From the NCBI RefSeq assembly GCF_013364275.1, contig NZ_CP054932.1, forward strand, positions 5,394,001 through 5,458,000: a DNA stretch of 64,000 nt, given 5' to 3'. The notes below the pieces were generated by a model. The model was given only the letters and a program-made list of their open reading frames with translations, made no database searches and had not been told where the DNA came from. The position numbers were made by a program, and so were the translations under genes. Below, one piece after another: positions 33,907 through 42,723 of this stretch (the first letter of the stretch is position 1; the number at the start of each line of letters is the position of its first letter). Source of the DNA: Actinomadura sp. NAK00032. GTDB lineage: Bacteria; Actinomycetota; Actinomycetes; Streptosporangiales; Streptosporangiaceae.

Positions 33907-34970
33907 TCCGGCCGTACCAGGTGAAGATCCCGCAGGAGCCTCTGGACGACCTGGCAGCCCGGCTGGCCGCGACCCGCTTCACCCGCGCGTTGCCCGGCGC
34001 GGGGCTCGGCGTGCCCGCCGACCGCGTCCGGCACCTGGTCGAGTACTGGCGCGACGGCTACGACTGGCGCGCCTGGGAGCGGCGGATCAACGTCCACCCG
34101 CAGTTCTCGACCGAGATCGACGGGCTTGACGTGCACTTCCTGCACATCCGTTCGGCCCGGCCGGACGCCCTGCCGCTCATCCTCACCCACGGCTGGCCCA
34201 TGTCGGTCGTCGAGTTCCTGCCGCTGATCGACCGGCTGAGCGACGCCTTCCACCTCGTCATCCCCTCAGTGCCCGGCTTCGGGTTCTCCGGCGTACCGCG
34301 CGAGCCGGGCTGGAACCGCCGCCGCGTCGCCGCGGCGTGGGCGGTGTTGATGCGCCGGCTCGGTTACGAACGGTACGGCGTGCACGGCAACGACGTCGGC
34401 TCCCTGATCTCCATCGAGCTCGGACGCCTCGATCCTCGCCGCGTCGTCGGGGTGCACGTCACCCAGATCTTCTCCCTGCCCTCCGGCGACGCGGCGGAGC
34501 GCGCCCGGCTGGGAAGCGGCGACCGGGCGAAACTGGCCGCCCTGGAACGCTTCATGGCCGACCGGAGCGCCTATCTCGCCCTCCAGTCCACCCAGCCGCA
34601 GACCCTGGCGTACGCGCTCGCCGACTCCCCGGCCGGCCAGCTGGCCTGGAACCTGCAACTGTTCGGCGATGCGGTGAGCGACGACTACATCCTCACCAAC
34701 GCCGCCATCTACTGGCTGACCGACACCGCCGGCAGTTCGGCCCTGACCGGCTATCACGGCAACAGGCCGCCCTCCGAGCCGTCATCGGTCCCGCTGGGCC
34801 TCGCCTGCTTCGCCGACGACTTCTTCCCCTCCATCCGCCCGCTCGCCGAACGCGACCACGGCGCCATCGTGCACTGGAACACCTACGACAAAGGCGGACA
34901 CCATGCCGCGCAAGAGGAACCCCAACTCCTCGCCGATGACATCCGTATGTTCTTCACCGCCCGCCGATGA
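33903..34970 (+). CDS. Epoxide hydrolase family protein
   Basis: A 355-residue alpha/beta hydrolase with the N-terminal EHN segment (PYQVKIPQEPLDDLAARLAA, later EYWRDGYDWRAWERRINVHP). The oxyanion motif is LILTHGWPMSVVEF. The nucleophile is Asp in VHGNDVGSLISIEL (usual HGGDWG), and the closing His is in DKGGHHAAQEEP. It opens epoxides by an Asp-ester mechanism. It is co-translated with the preceding esterase, suggesting a two-step detoxification controlled by the WYL protein. Confidence 0.9.
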   Translation: MIRPYQVKIPQEPLDDLAARLAATRFTRALPGAGLGVPADRVRHLVEYWRDGYDWRAWERRINVHPQFSTEIDGLDVHFLHIRSARPDALPLILTHGWPMSVVEFLPLIDRLSDAFHLVIPSVPGFGFSGVPREPGWNRRRVAAAWAVLMRRLGYERYGVHGNDVGSLISIELGRLDPRRVVGVHVTQIFSLPSGDAAERARLGSGDRAKLAALERFMADRSAYLALQSTQPQTLAYALADSPAGQLAWNLQLFGDAVSDDYILTNAAIYWLTDTAGSSALTGYHGNRPPSEPSSVPLGLACFADDFFPSIRPLAERDHGAIVHWNTYDKGGHHAAQEEPQLLADDIRMFFTARR

Positions 34971-35006
34971 CATGCCCCACCCGGGGCGATGCTCGAAGAA
35001 GCACGG

Positions 35007-35020
35007 CGCCCCCCGGGGCG
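35007..35020. terminator. GC hairpin between convergent genes
   Basis: CGCCCC and GGGGCG arms around CC lie in the 69-bp space between the convergent epoxide-hydrolase and pntB stops. No T-tract is present. It is a weak candidate for a bidirectional terminator. Confidence 0.35.
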
Positions 35021-35039
35021 TCGCGTGCGGGGTCTCGGG

Positions 35040-36482
35040 TCAGCCGGCCACAGGCGTGAGGTGTTCGAGGGCGCGGAGGATGCCGTGGACTTGTTCCTTG
35101 GCGTCACCGAAGAGCATGTGGGTGTTGTCGCGGAAGAAGAGCGGGTTCTGGACCCCGGCGTACCCGGTGGCCATGGAGCGCTTGAACACGATGACCTGCC
35201 GGGCGTTCCAGACCTCTAGGACGGGCATGCCGGCGATGGGGCTCGCGGGGTCCTCCTCGGCGGCGGGGTTGACGATGTCGTTGGCGCCGATCACCAGGAC
35301 CACGTCGGTGGCGCCGAAGTCGTCGTTGATCTCGTCCATCTCCAGCACCAGGTCGTAGGGCACCTTGGCCTCGGCGAGCAGCACGTTCATGTGGCCGGGA
35401 AGGCGGCCGGCGACCGGGTGGATGCCGAACCTGACCTGGACGCCGCCGTCGCGCAGCCGCGCGGTCAGCGCGGCGACGGGGGCCTGCGCCTGGGCGACGG
35501 CCATGCCGTAGCCGGGAACGATGATCACCGAGGAGGCGGCGGTGAGCGCGTCGGCGGCCTCCGCGGCGGCGATCTCCCGGTGCCGGCCGTGGTCGGCACC
35601 GGGAGCGGCGGGCGCCTCAAGGCCGAATCCGCCGGCGATGACCGAGAGGAACGAGCGGTTCATCGCCTTGCACATGATGGCCGACAGGTAGGCGCCCGAG
35701 GAGCCCACCAGCGCGCCCACGATGATCAGGAGGTCGTTGCCGAGCAGGAACCCGGACGCGGCGGCCGCCCAGCCGGAGTAGCTGTTCAGCATGGAGACCA
35801 CCACCGGCATGTCGCCGCCGCCGATGGAGGCGACCAGATGCCAGCCGAGCAGCAGCGCCACCGCGGTGACCGCGATGAGCTGCCACGGCCGGGGCTCGAC
35901 GACGAAGGCGACGGTGAGTGCGGAGAACGCGACGAGCGCCGCGACGTTGAGCAGGTTCTTGCCCGGCAGCATCAGCGGCGCGGACTTCAACCTGCCCGAC
36001 AGCTTGCCGTAGGCCACGACCGAGCCGGTGAAGGTGACGCCGCCGATGAGGACGCCGATGAAGACCTCGGCGCTGTGGATGCCGAGCATGCCCTCGCGGG
36101 CGAGCGCCGCCGCCTCCGTCCCCTCGGGGTGGTGCTCGACGTGCAGGTAGCCGCTCCAGCCGACCAGGACCGCGGCCAGCCCGACGAAGCTGTGCAGTAG
36201 CGCGATGAGCTCGGGCATCGCGGTCATCTCCACCGACCTGGCCCGGTGCAGGCCGATCAGCGCGCCGGCCGCGACCGCGGCCACGAGCAGCCCGAAGGCG
36301 GGGAGGTCGATGCCGTCGTCGGCGGTGAGGGCGACGGTGGCGACGAGCGCCACGGCCATGCCGAGCATGCCGTAGGTGTTGCCCAGGCGCGCGGACTCGT
36401 GCCGTGAGAGCCCGGCCAGCGCGCGGATGAAGAGCAGCGCCGCGACGATGTACGCCGCGGTCGCCGCGGTTGCGACCGTCAT
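35040..36482 (-). CDS. pntB: NAD(P) transhydrogenase beta subunit
   Basis: A 480-residue protein. About nine membrane helices occupy residues 1-270 (e.g. GVLIGGVTFTGSVVAYGKLS). The soluble dIII domain binds NADP(H), with VIIVPGYGMAVAQAQAPVAA (about residue 318), IHPVAGRLPGHMNVLLAEA, and VLVIGANDIVNPAA. It couples proton entry to NADPH formation from NADH. The gene starts 3 bp after pntA, so the two are one operon. Confidence 0.95.
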   Translation of the reverse strand: MTVATAATAAYIVAALLFIRALAGLSRHESARLGNTYGMLGMAVALVATVALTADDGIDLPAFGLLVAAVAAGALIGLHRARSVEMTAMPELIALLHSFVGLAAVLVGWSGYLHVEHHPEGTEAAALAREGMLGIHSAEVFIGVLIGGVTFTGSVVAYGKLSGRLKSAPLMLPGKNLLNVAALVAFSALTVAFVVEPRPWQLIAVTAVALLLGWHLVASIGGGDMPVVVSMLNSYSGWAAAASGFLLGNDLLIIVGALVGSSGAYLSAIMCKAMNRSFLSVIAGGFGLEAPAAPGADHGRHREIAAAEAADALTAASSVIIVPGYGMAVAQAQAPVAALTARLRDGGVQVRFGIHPVAGRLPGHMNVLLAEAKVPYDLVLEMDEINDDFGATDVVLVIGANDIVNPAAEEDPASPIAGMPVLEVWNARQVIVFKRSMATGYAGVQNPLFFRDNTHMLFGDAKEQVHGILRALEHLTPVAG

Positions 36483-36485
36483 TGC

Positions 36486-38072
36486 CTAGCTCCTGATGAA
36501 CATGGCGAGCATGCGGCGGGTGACCGCGAAACCGCCGAAGACGTTGATGCTCGCGAGCAGGATCGCCGCGAGTGAGAGGACGGTGATCGCCGCGCTTCCC
36601 GTGCCGATCTGCACCAGCGCTCCGACCACGATGATCCCGGAGATCGCGTTGGTCACCGACATCAGCGGGGTGTGCAGCGCGTGGTGCACGTTCCCGATCA
36701 CGTAGTAGCCGATCACGATGGCCAGCGCGAACACGGTCAGGTGCACCTGCAACGCCGCCGGCGAGAACGCGATCAGGGCGAACACCCCGGCGGCCGCGAC
36801 GGCGGCGCCGAGCCGGCGCAGCGCCGGGTTCGCCGTGCCGGCCGGGTCGTCCGCCTCGGCCTCCCGCCGCGCCGGCAGGGCGGCCGCCGGCGCCGCCGAC
36901 ACCGGCACCGGGGGCGGCGGCCAGGTGAGCTCCCCCTCGCGGACGACGGTCATCGACCGTTGCACGACGTCGTCGAAGTCCAGGACGAGTTCGCCGTCCC
37001 GCTGCGGGGTCATCAGCTGGATCAGGTTGACCAGGTTGGTGCCGTACATCTGGGACGCCTGCGCGGGCAGCCGCCCGGCCAGGTCGGTGTAGCCGAGGAT
37101 GATCACGCCGTTCCCGGTGACCACCCGCTCGCCGGGAACGGTCCCCTCGACGTTGCCGCCGTTGGCCGCCGCCATGTCCACGATCACCGAACCCGGCCGC
37201 ATCGTCGCCACCATCTCCGCGGTGATCAGCTTCGGCGCGGGCCTGCCGGGAATCAGCGCGGTGGTGACGACGATGTCGACGTCACGGCACTGCTCGGCGT
37301 ACAGCGCGGCGGCGCGGACGTTGTAGTCGTCCGACATCTCCTTGGCGTAGCCGGTACCCGGGCCGCCGAGCGAAGCTCGTCCGTTGAATGGTGGCGGGTG
37401 GGGGCTGGAGGACGGGGCGTCGAGCGGCTCGGCCTCGGCGACGGCGAGGTAGTCGCCGCCGAGTGAGCGCACCTGGTCGGCGACCTCCGGCCGCGGGTCG
37501 GTGGCCCGGACGATCGCGCCCAGACTGCCGGCCGCGCCGATCGCCGCGAGCCCGGCGACACCGGCCCCCGCGACCAGCACTTTCGCCGGCGGCACCGTGC
37601 CCGCCGCGGTCACCTGGCCCGTGAAGAACCGCCCGAACTCGTGCGCGGCCTCGATCACCGCCCGGTATCCGGCGATATTGGCCATCGAGGAGAGCACGTC
37701 GAACGACTGCGCCCGGGAGATCCGCGGCACCGCGTCCAGGGACAGTGCCGTGAGGGGACGCCCGGCGAGGTCCTCCACCAGGTCCGGCCTGAACCGGGGG
37801 CTCAGCAGGCCGATCAGCGTGGCACCCGGGCGCAGGGCGTCCAGTCGCTCGGGTGCGGGCGGGGCGACGCCCAGCACGACATCCGCGGCCTCCGCGTCGC
37901 CGATGGCGGCACCCGCGGCCTCATACCGGTCGTCGGGGAAGCCGGCGCCGGCTCCGGCGCCGGACTCGACGGTCACCTCGTACCCGAGCTTCTGCAGCCG
38001 GGTGACGGTGTCCGGCGTCACCGCCACCCGCCGCTCGCCGGGCGAATCCTCCTTGAGAACTCCAATGATCAT
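36486..38072 (-). CDS. pntA: NAD(P) transhydrogenase alpha subunit (fused alpha1-alpha2)
   Basis: A 528-residue protein from ATG 38072, with GAGGTGG 5 nt upstream. dI (about 1-390) starts MIIGVLKEDSPGERRVAVTP and holds the NAD site VLVAGAGVAGLAAIGAAGSL and PGSVIVDMAAANGGN. The C-terminal part has the membrane helices of alpha2 (YYVIGNVHHALHTPLMSVTN). Between AVAEAEP and GTGYAKEMSDD there are about 25 extra Pro/Ser/Gly-rich residues not expected in this loop. The loop is the mobile region of dI, so the enzyme may tolerate them. It is followed by pntB 3 bp later. Confidence 0.94.
   Translation of the reverse strand: MIIGVLKEDSPGERRVAVTPDTVTRLQKLGYEVTVESGAGAGAGFPDDRYEAAGAAIGDAEAADVVLGVAPPAPERLDALRPGATLIGLLSPRFRPDLVEDLAGRPLTALSLDAVPRISRAQSFDVLSSMANIAGYRAVIEAAHEFGRFFTGQVTAAGTVPPAKVLVAGAGVAGLAAIGAAGSLGAIVRATDPRPEVADQVRSLGGDYLAVAEAEPLDAPSSSPHPPPFNGRASLGGPGTGYAKEMSDDYNVRAAALYAEQCRDVDIVVTTALIPGRPAPKLITAEMVATMRPGSVIVDMAAANGGNVEGTVPGERVVTGNGVIILGYTDLAGRLPAQASQMYGTNLVNLIQLMTPQRDGELVLDFDDVVQRSMTVVREGELTWPPPPVPVSAAPAAALPARREAEADDPAGTANPALRRLGAAVAAAGVFALIAFSPAALQVHLTVFALAIVIGYYVIGNVHHALHTPLMSVTNAISGIIVVGALVQIGTGSAAITVLSLAAILLASINVFGGFAVTRRMLAMFIRS
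37363..37425. repeat. In-frame inserted segment in pntA, repeat-like
   Basis: The DNA contains a small hairpin CGAGCGAAGCTCG (CGAGC/GCTCG) followed by a purine-rich GGTGGCGGGTGGGGGCTGG stretch. Translated in pntA it gives SSSPHPPPFNGRASLGGPG, which does not look like transhydrogenase sequence. It may be a copy of a small dispersed repetitive element; only one copy is visible in this window. Confidence 0.4.
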
Positions 38073-38365
38073 GACAACCACCTCATATCTCTCGCGCATC
38101 AGCGCCGTGAGCGCGCGGTACGGGGCATCGCGCCGGGTTGCCGGGGGTTCCTGCCCGCCGGTCCGCATGGACGGGCGGACTGGCGCCAAGTATCTCGGCA
38201 TCAAGGTAATTCTCCCGCGAGCGGGACCTCTTCGGCTATGTACTGTGTGCCAGTCTTGGCTCCGGAAGTTGGGCACTTGCGCACCGTGTCGCCGCGCCCC
38301 CTGTCCTGGAACCCGCTGGCTCAGGGGTCCCGTGGGTACGTGCGCGCCGAGCGGCGGCCGAGCCC

Positions 38366-38371
38366 GATAAT
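38366..38371 (+). promoter_or_regulatory. Candidate -10 box for the LuxR-type response regulator
   Basis: GATAAT lies 6 nt before GTG 38378, placing transcription start at the start codon (leaderless). No good -35 is visible. In the 305-bp gap between pntA and this gene (38073-38377) I see no gene. Confidence 0.4.
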
Positions 38372-38377
38372 GGTGTC

Positions 38378-39079
38378 GTGAGTAACAGGCGTCTGCGCGT
38401 GGTCCTGGCCGAGGACTCCGTCGTTCTCCGTGACGGCATGGTCGAGCTGCTCGGCGCCCGCGAGTGCGAGGTGGTGGCCACCGCCGGGACGGCGCCCGAG
38501 CTGCTCGCCGCGGTGGCCGAGCACCGGCCCGACGTGGCGGTGGTGGACATCCGGATGCCGCCCACCCAGACCGATGAGGGCATCCGCGCCGCCGTGGAGA
38601 TCCGCGCGAGGACGCCCGAAGTCGGCATCGTGGTCTTCTCCCAGCACGTCGAGACCACCTGGGCCTCCCGGCTGCTGGCGGACGGCGCGGCGGGCATCGG
38701 GTACCTGCTGAAGGAACGCGTCGCCCGCACCGCCGAGTTCGTGGACGCGCTGTACCGGGTCGCGGACGGGGGCACGGCACTCGATCCGGAGGTCGTCACC
38801 CAGCTGATGCGCGGCCGGCGGCGCAGCCGTGTGGACACCCTGACGCCTCGCGAGCGCGAGGTGCTGGAGCTGATGGCACAGGGGCACTCCAACCGCTCCA
38901 TCGCCGCGCTGCTGGTGGTGTCGGAACGGGCGGTGGAGAAACACGTCGCCGCCGTCTTCACCAAGTTCGGCCTGGAGGCGACGGGCACCGACAACCGGCG
39001 GGTGAAGGCCGTCCTCACCTACCTGGCGGAGAACGGGAGTGGCCCGGCCATCACAGACGCGCCGGCAGCTCGGCGGTGA
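38378..39079 (+). CDS. NarL/LuxR family response regulator
   Basis: A 233-residue regulator. The receiver domain has LRVVLAEDSVVLRDGMVELL, the phospho-acceptor Asp in VAVVDIRMPPTQTDE (about residue 57), and GIGYLLKERV with the conserved Lys. The LuxR HTH is DTLTPREREVLELMAQGHSN followed by ALLVVSERAVEKHVAAVFTK. Its 3' end overlaps the convergent sensor-kinase gene by 29 bp, so the two are a tail-to-tail pair. It probably controls the neighbouring ABC exporter. Confidence 0.92.
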   Translation: MSNRRLRVVLAEDSVVLRDGMVELLGARECEVVATAGTAPELLAAVAEHRPDVAVVDIRMPPTQTDEGIRAAVEIRARTPEVGIVVFSQHVETTWASRLLADGAAGIGYLLKERVARTAEFVDALYRVADGGTALDPEVVTQLMRGRRRSRVDTLTPREREVLELMAQGHSNRSIAALLVVSERAVEKHVAAVFTKFGLEATGTDNRRVKAVLTYLAENGSGPAITDAPAARR

Positions 39080-40274
39080 CCACGGTCGGTCCGCCGGGCG
39101 GGCTGTCGATCCGCAGGGCGCCGTCCACCGCCGCGAGCCGTTCGGCCAGGCCCGTCAGGCCGGTGCCGATGCCGAGCGCCGCACCGCCCCGGCCGTCGTC
39201 GCGCACGGACAGCCGGACCCGGCCGCCGGTCGCGCTCACCTCGAGGTCGGCCGAGCGGGCGTCGCTGTGCTTGGCGATGTTGGTGAGCAGCTCGGCGGCG
39301 CAGAAGTAGAGGGCCCGTTCGACCACCGGGTCCGGTCGTTCCGGCAGGTTCAGCCGGAGGGCGACCGGCACCGGCGAGGTTGCGGTGAGTCCTGGCAGTG
39401 CCTCGTCGAGGCCGCCGTCCAACGCCACCGGGTGGATGCCGCGGGTGAGCCGCCGCAGTTCGGTGACGGTGTCGTCGGTCTGGCCGCGGGCGCGTTCCAC
39501 GAGGGTGCGCAGCCGTGCGAGGTCCGGGCCGGTGCCGGGGGCGAGCGCGTCTTCGGCCAGCGAGAGGGTGATGGCCAGGGCGACCAGCCGGGCCTGGGTG
39601 CCATCGTGCAGGTCGCGCTCCAGGCGGCGGAGCTCGTCGTTGTTCTGCGCGAGCAGGGTGGCGCGGGCGGTCTCCAGTTCCCGGACGCGCCGCTGGCTAC
39701 GGGCCGGGCCGAGCAGCAGCCGGGCGAGCCGGCGGTTCGCCCCGCTCAGCACCCGGACCGCGCCGGGCACCGCGGAAAGGACCACCAGCCCCACCAGCAC
39801 GGACGCGGCGTCCAGCCAGGCGGCGGGCCCCGGGCCCGGTTCGAGCAGGCGTCCCCAGAGCGGGAAGCCGATCAGCCAGCCGCAGCCGAGGGGAACCGCC
39901 ACCGCGGCGGCGAACCCGAGCACGCCGAGCGGCAACCGCAGCACCAGATAGAGCAGCGACCGCCAGGCGATCGGGTCGGTCAGCAGGGCACGGCCACGAG
40001 CGACCGCACCCGTCGGACGGCGTGGCCTGACCGGCGCCTCGACGTGCTCGCCGAGCAACCGGCCGACGAGCCGCCGGTGCAGCGCGCCGAGACCGCGCGC
40101 GCCCATCAGCCCGGCGGCCGCGAACGGCAGGCCGAACACGGTGAGCGAGAGCAGCGTCCCCGCGTACAGGACGGCGAGCGCGTAGACCCCGCCGAGCACG
40201 GCGAGCGGCAGCCCGACGACGGCGAAGGCCCATTCGCCGCCCCGGACGGACAGGTAGCGCCGCCGCTCAGCCAC
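39051..40274 (-). CDS. Sensor histidine kinase (HisKA_3 family)
   Basis: A 407-residue kinase from GTG 40274, which has AGGG 6 nt upstream. The N-terminal half has about four to six membrane helices typical of the DesK/actinobacterial sensor type. The dimerisation/phospho-acceptor motif is LRRLERDLHDGTQARLVAL, with the phospho-His in DLHDG. HATPase motifs follow: AAELLTNIAKHSDARSADLE and VRDDGRGGAALGIGTGLTG. The signal is probably membrane stress. It partners the response regulator whose gene it overlaps. Confidence 0.9.
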   Translation of the reverse strand: MAERRRYLSVRGGEWAFAVVGLPLAVLGGVYALAVLYAGTLLSLTVFGLPFAAAGLMGARGLGALHRRLVGRLLGEHVEAPVRPRRPTGAVARGRALLTDPIAWRSLLYLVLRLPLGVLGFAAAVAVPLGCGWLIGFPLWGRLLEPGPGPAAWLDAASVLVGLVVLSAVPGAVRVLSGANRRLARLLLGPARSQRRVRELETARATLLAQNNDELRRLERDLHDGTQARLVALAITLSLAEDALAPGTGPDLARLRTLVERARGQTDDTVTELRRLTRGIHPVALDGGLDEALPGLTATSPVPVALRLNLPERPDPVVERALYFCAAELLTNIAKHSDARSADLEVSATGGRVRLSVRDDGRGGAALGIGTGLTGLAERLAAVDGALRIDSPPGGPTVVTAELPARL

Positions 40275-40411
40275 GGCCGGCCCTAGAGACCCGCGCAGGC
40301 CAGCCCGAGGCGGGTGACGGCACCGAGCCGGCGGGCGGCGCGCCCGCCACCGTTCTCCGGGTGGGTGCCCGTGCGCAGGCCGTCCTCTCGGCAGCCGCCC
40401 CATCGCCGCGT

Positions 40412-41815
40412 TCAGTCACGGCCACCTCCTACCAGCTCCGCCGCCGGCCCGCGAACCGCCCGCAAGCCGGTGCCCAGGATGCCGGGGACGGTCAGCGCCG
40501 CCGCGCCTGCGGCGATCCACCAGCAGCCGGCCACCGGAAGGGACGGCGTCGGCGACCCGTTGACCGCCGTGCTGAACGCCGCCGACGCGGCGCCCGCGAC
40601 CGCCGCGCCGAGCAGGATCCCCACCACCGTGGTCAGTACCGCCTCCGCGGTCAGCATGCGCAGCAGCTGTGACCGGGTCGCGCCGACCAGCCGCAGCAGC
40701 GCGAACTCCCGGCGCCGCTCGGCGGTCACGGCGACCAGGGTGTTGACGGTGGAGACGGCGGCAAAGCAGACGAGCAGCGCCAACTCGGCCTGGCGCAGCC
40801 AGACGTCCGTGGCCGACGTGACGCTGGACGCCGCCGCGCCCGCAGCGTGCTCGGCGGTACTGGTCATGATCAGCATGGTGCCCGACAGGCCGACGAGCAG
40901 TGCGACCGGCACCACGGCGGACGACAGTCTGCGCGCGTACCCGCGCAGGTTGGCGTCGGCGAGCCAGCCCGCACCGGGTGCCAGCGCCCGTACCGGTGCA
41001 CCCAGCGCGGCCGCCAGGACGCGTGCCGCGAGCGGCCCCGCCAGCGCGACCGCGACCAGCAGCACCAGCGAGCCGAACAATGCCGCCTGCCCCGCCTTGT
41101 CCACCTCCTCCGTCGGCCGCGTCGCGGCCAGCCGCAGCAGCAGGCCGCCGCCCACCAGCACACCGACCGCGGCGAGCAGACGCAGTGCGCCCGTCCGTCC
41201 GTGCTCGGTCGAACTCGCCGTGAGGGCGGCCGCGGGCGTGATCCGGGAGATCCGCCGCGCCGCGACGGTCGAGGCCGCCAGCGCGACGGCCAATGCGGCG
41301 GCCAATGCGGCGGCCAATGCGGCGGCCAGGGGCACCAGCACCGGAACCGGGGACCCCGGAAGCCGCACACCCGGCGCCGCCATCCCTCGCCGCTGCAGCT
41401 CGGCGAGCAGGCCCTGGGCCGCCGCGGCGCCGGCGGCCCAGGCCGGCGCGGACACCAGCAGCGTGGTCACGACGGCCTGGCCGCGGACCAGGCGCCGCGT
41501 CTGGCGGGGTGTCGCCGCGATGGTGCGCAGCAGGGCCAGCTCCCGGTGCTGCTGGCGCAGCGTGAACCCCAGCGCGTTGACCACGACGAAGAAGGCGACC
41601 AGCACGGCGATCTCACCGAAGGCGCCGGCGATCACCATCAGAGCGGGCCCAGTGGTCTCCTTCCGGACTGCCTCGGGAGCGGTGATGTCGGCGGCGAACA
41701 GCAGGCCGAACAAGGTCAGGGCGGCGATGGCGAGGAAGAGCGCGACCGCCGTACCGGCGAAGGCCGCCGGACGGCGGCGCAGCTGCCCGAGCGCGAGCGA
41801 GATCACAGCCCTCAC
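40412..41815 (-). CDS. FtsX-like ABC transporter permease
   Basis: A 467-residue membrane protein with two FtsX cores. The first includes VVVNALGFTLRQQHRELALL and RTIAATPRQTRRLVRGQAVV. The second includes VTAERRREFALLRLVGATRS and LLRMLTAEAVLTTVVG. It is shorter than many MacB-type permeases (about 800) because the extracytoplasmic domains are reduced. A run of twelve-base repeats encodes an Ala-Leu stretch (41289-41324). It works with the ATPase encoded upstream and overlaps it by ATGA. Such units export antimicrobials or peptides. Confidence 0.88.
   Translation of the reverse strand: MRAVISLALGQLRRRPAAFAGTAVALFLAIAALTLFGLLFAADITAPEAVRKETTGPALMVIAGAFGEIAVLVAFFVVVNALGFTLRQQHRELALLRTIAATPRQTRRLVRGQAVVTTLLVSAPAWAAGAAAAQGLLAELQRRGMAAPGVRLPGSPVPVLVPLAAALAAALAAALAVALAASTVAARRISRITPAAALTASSTEHGRTGALRLLAAVGVLVGGGLLLRLAATRPTEEVDKAGQAALFGSLVLLVAVALAGPLAARVLAAALGAPVRALAPGAGWLADANLRGYARRLSSAVVPVALLVGLSGTMLIMTSTAEHAAGAAASSVTSATDVWLRQAELALLVCFAAVSTVNTLVAVTAERRREFALLRLVGATRSQLLRMLTAEAVLTTVVGILLGAAVAGAASAAFSTAVNGSPTPSLPVAGCWWIAAGAAALTVPGILGTGLRAVRGPAAELVGGGRD
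41289..41324. repeat. 12-bp tandem repeat, three copies
   Basis: GCCAATGCGGCG occurs three times head to tail, plus a partial fourth, inside the FtsX-like gene. It encodes alternating Ala-rich blocks in a membrane helix (LAAALAAALAA). The repeat keeps the reading frame and could vary the helix length between strains. Confidence 0.75.
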
Positions 41816-42564
41816 CCGCCCAGCCGGCTCAAAGACTCGCCGACCTGGGCGGCGGTGGGGCGGACGAGTTCGTCCACCACGATGCCGTCGGCGAGCAGCA
41901 GCACCCGGTCGGCGTACCCGGCGGCCACCGCATCGTGGGTCACCATCACGCAGGTCCCGCCGTCCTCGTCCACACCGGCGCGCAGCAGGGCGAGAATCTC
42001 GTGCCCGGTGGACCGGTCGAGGGCGCCGGTCGGCTCGTCGGCGAACAGCAGCGCAGGACGGGAGACCAGGGCCCGGGCGATGGCCACCCGCTGCTGCTGC
42101 CCACCGGACAGCTGCCCGGGGCGGCGCCGCTCGCGCCCGGCCAGTCCCACCCGGGCGAGCGCGTCGAGCACCCGGCCGCGGTCGGGCCGCTCACCGGCCA
42201 GTCGGCCGGGAAGCTCGATGTTCTGCGCGACCGTCATCGCGGGCATCAGGTTGAACGCCTGGAACACGAACCCGACCCGGCTGCGCCGCAGGGCCGCCAG
42301 CCGCCGCTCGGGCAGCCGGGACACCTCGGTGCCGCCCCACCAGACGGAGCCCCGAGTGGGCCGGTCCATCCCCGCCAGGCAGTGCAGCAAGGTGGTCTTA
42401 CCGGAGCCCGACGGCCCCATCACCGCCGTGAACGTCGCAGGCGCGAACGCCACCGACACCCCGCGCAGCGCCCGTACCGCGGCGGCGCCGCGCCCGTACT
42501 CCCGGTGCAGGTCCTCGGCCCGGGAGGTCATGCCCGTCCAGTTCTCCGTCGCTGTCTCAGCCAT
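41812..42564 (-). CDS. MacB/LolD-type ABC transporter ATPase
   Basis: A 250-residue ATPase. Walker A is GPSGSGKTTLLHCLAG (about 49-64), Q-loop GFVFQAFNLMPAMTVAQNI, signature LSGGQQQRVAIARAL, Walker B PALLFADEPTGALD, and H-loop CVMVTHDAVAAG. It overlaps the downstream permease start as ATGA. It and the nearby two-component system form a typical cell-envelope stress/detoxification module. Confidence 0.93.
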   Translation of the reverse strand: MAETATENWTGMTSRAEDLHREYGRGAAAVRALRGVSVAFAPATFTAVMGPSGSGKTTLLHCLAGMDRPTRGSVWWGGTEVSRLPERRLAALRRSRVGFVFQAFNLMPAMTVAQNIELPGRLAGERPDRGRVLDALARVGLAGRERRRPGQLSGGQQQRVAIARALVSRPALLFADEPTGALDRSTGHEILALLRAGVDEDGGTCVMVTHDAVAAGYADRVLLLADGIVVDELVRPTAAQVGESLSRLGG

Positions 42565-42671
42565 GACGTCATCCTCGACGGGCGGAGCCCGTCGATCGAT
42601 CGTGCCCGCACCCGAATCGGAAGTTCGGAAAACCGCACCCAGGAGAAGTGGACGGGCCCCTGCCTGACCGA

Positions 42672-42702
42672 GGGCCGGCGCTGACAGCGCAAGCGCCGGC
42701 CC
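42672..42702. terminator. 11-bp stem hairpin
   Basis: GGGCCGGCGCT and AGCGCCGGCCC form a perfect 11-bp stem with a 9-nt loop. It lies 21 bp beyond the stop of the small minus-strand gene at 42724 and ahead of the ABC ATPase start. It probably terminates the small gene. Confidence 0.6.
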
Positions 42703-42723
42703 ACAGGTACTCCGGCCGCTACG

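Noticed and set aside
41289..41324. Short CRISPR-like repeat array
   Set aside because: Units are contiguous without spacers and lie inside a coding helix; a tandem repeat, not CRISPR.
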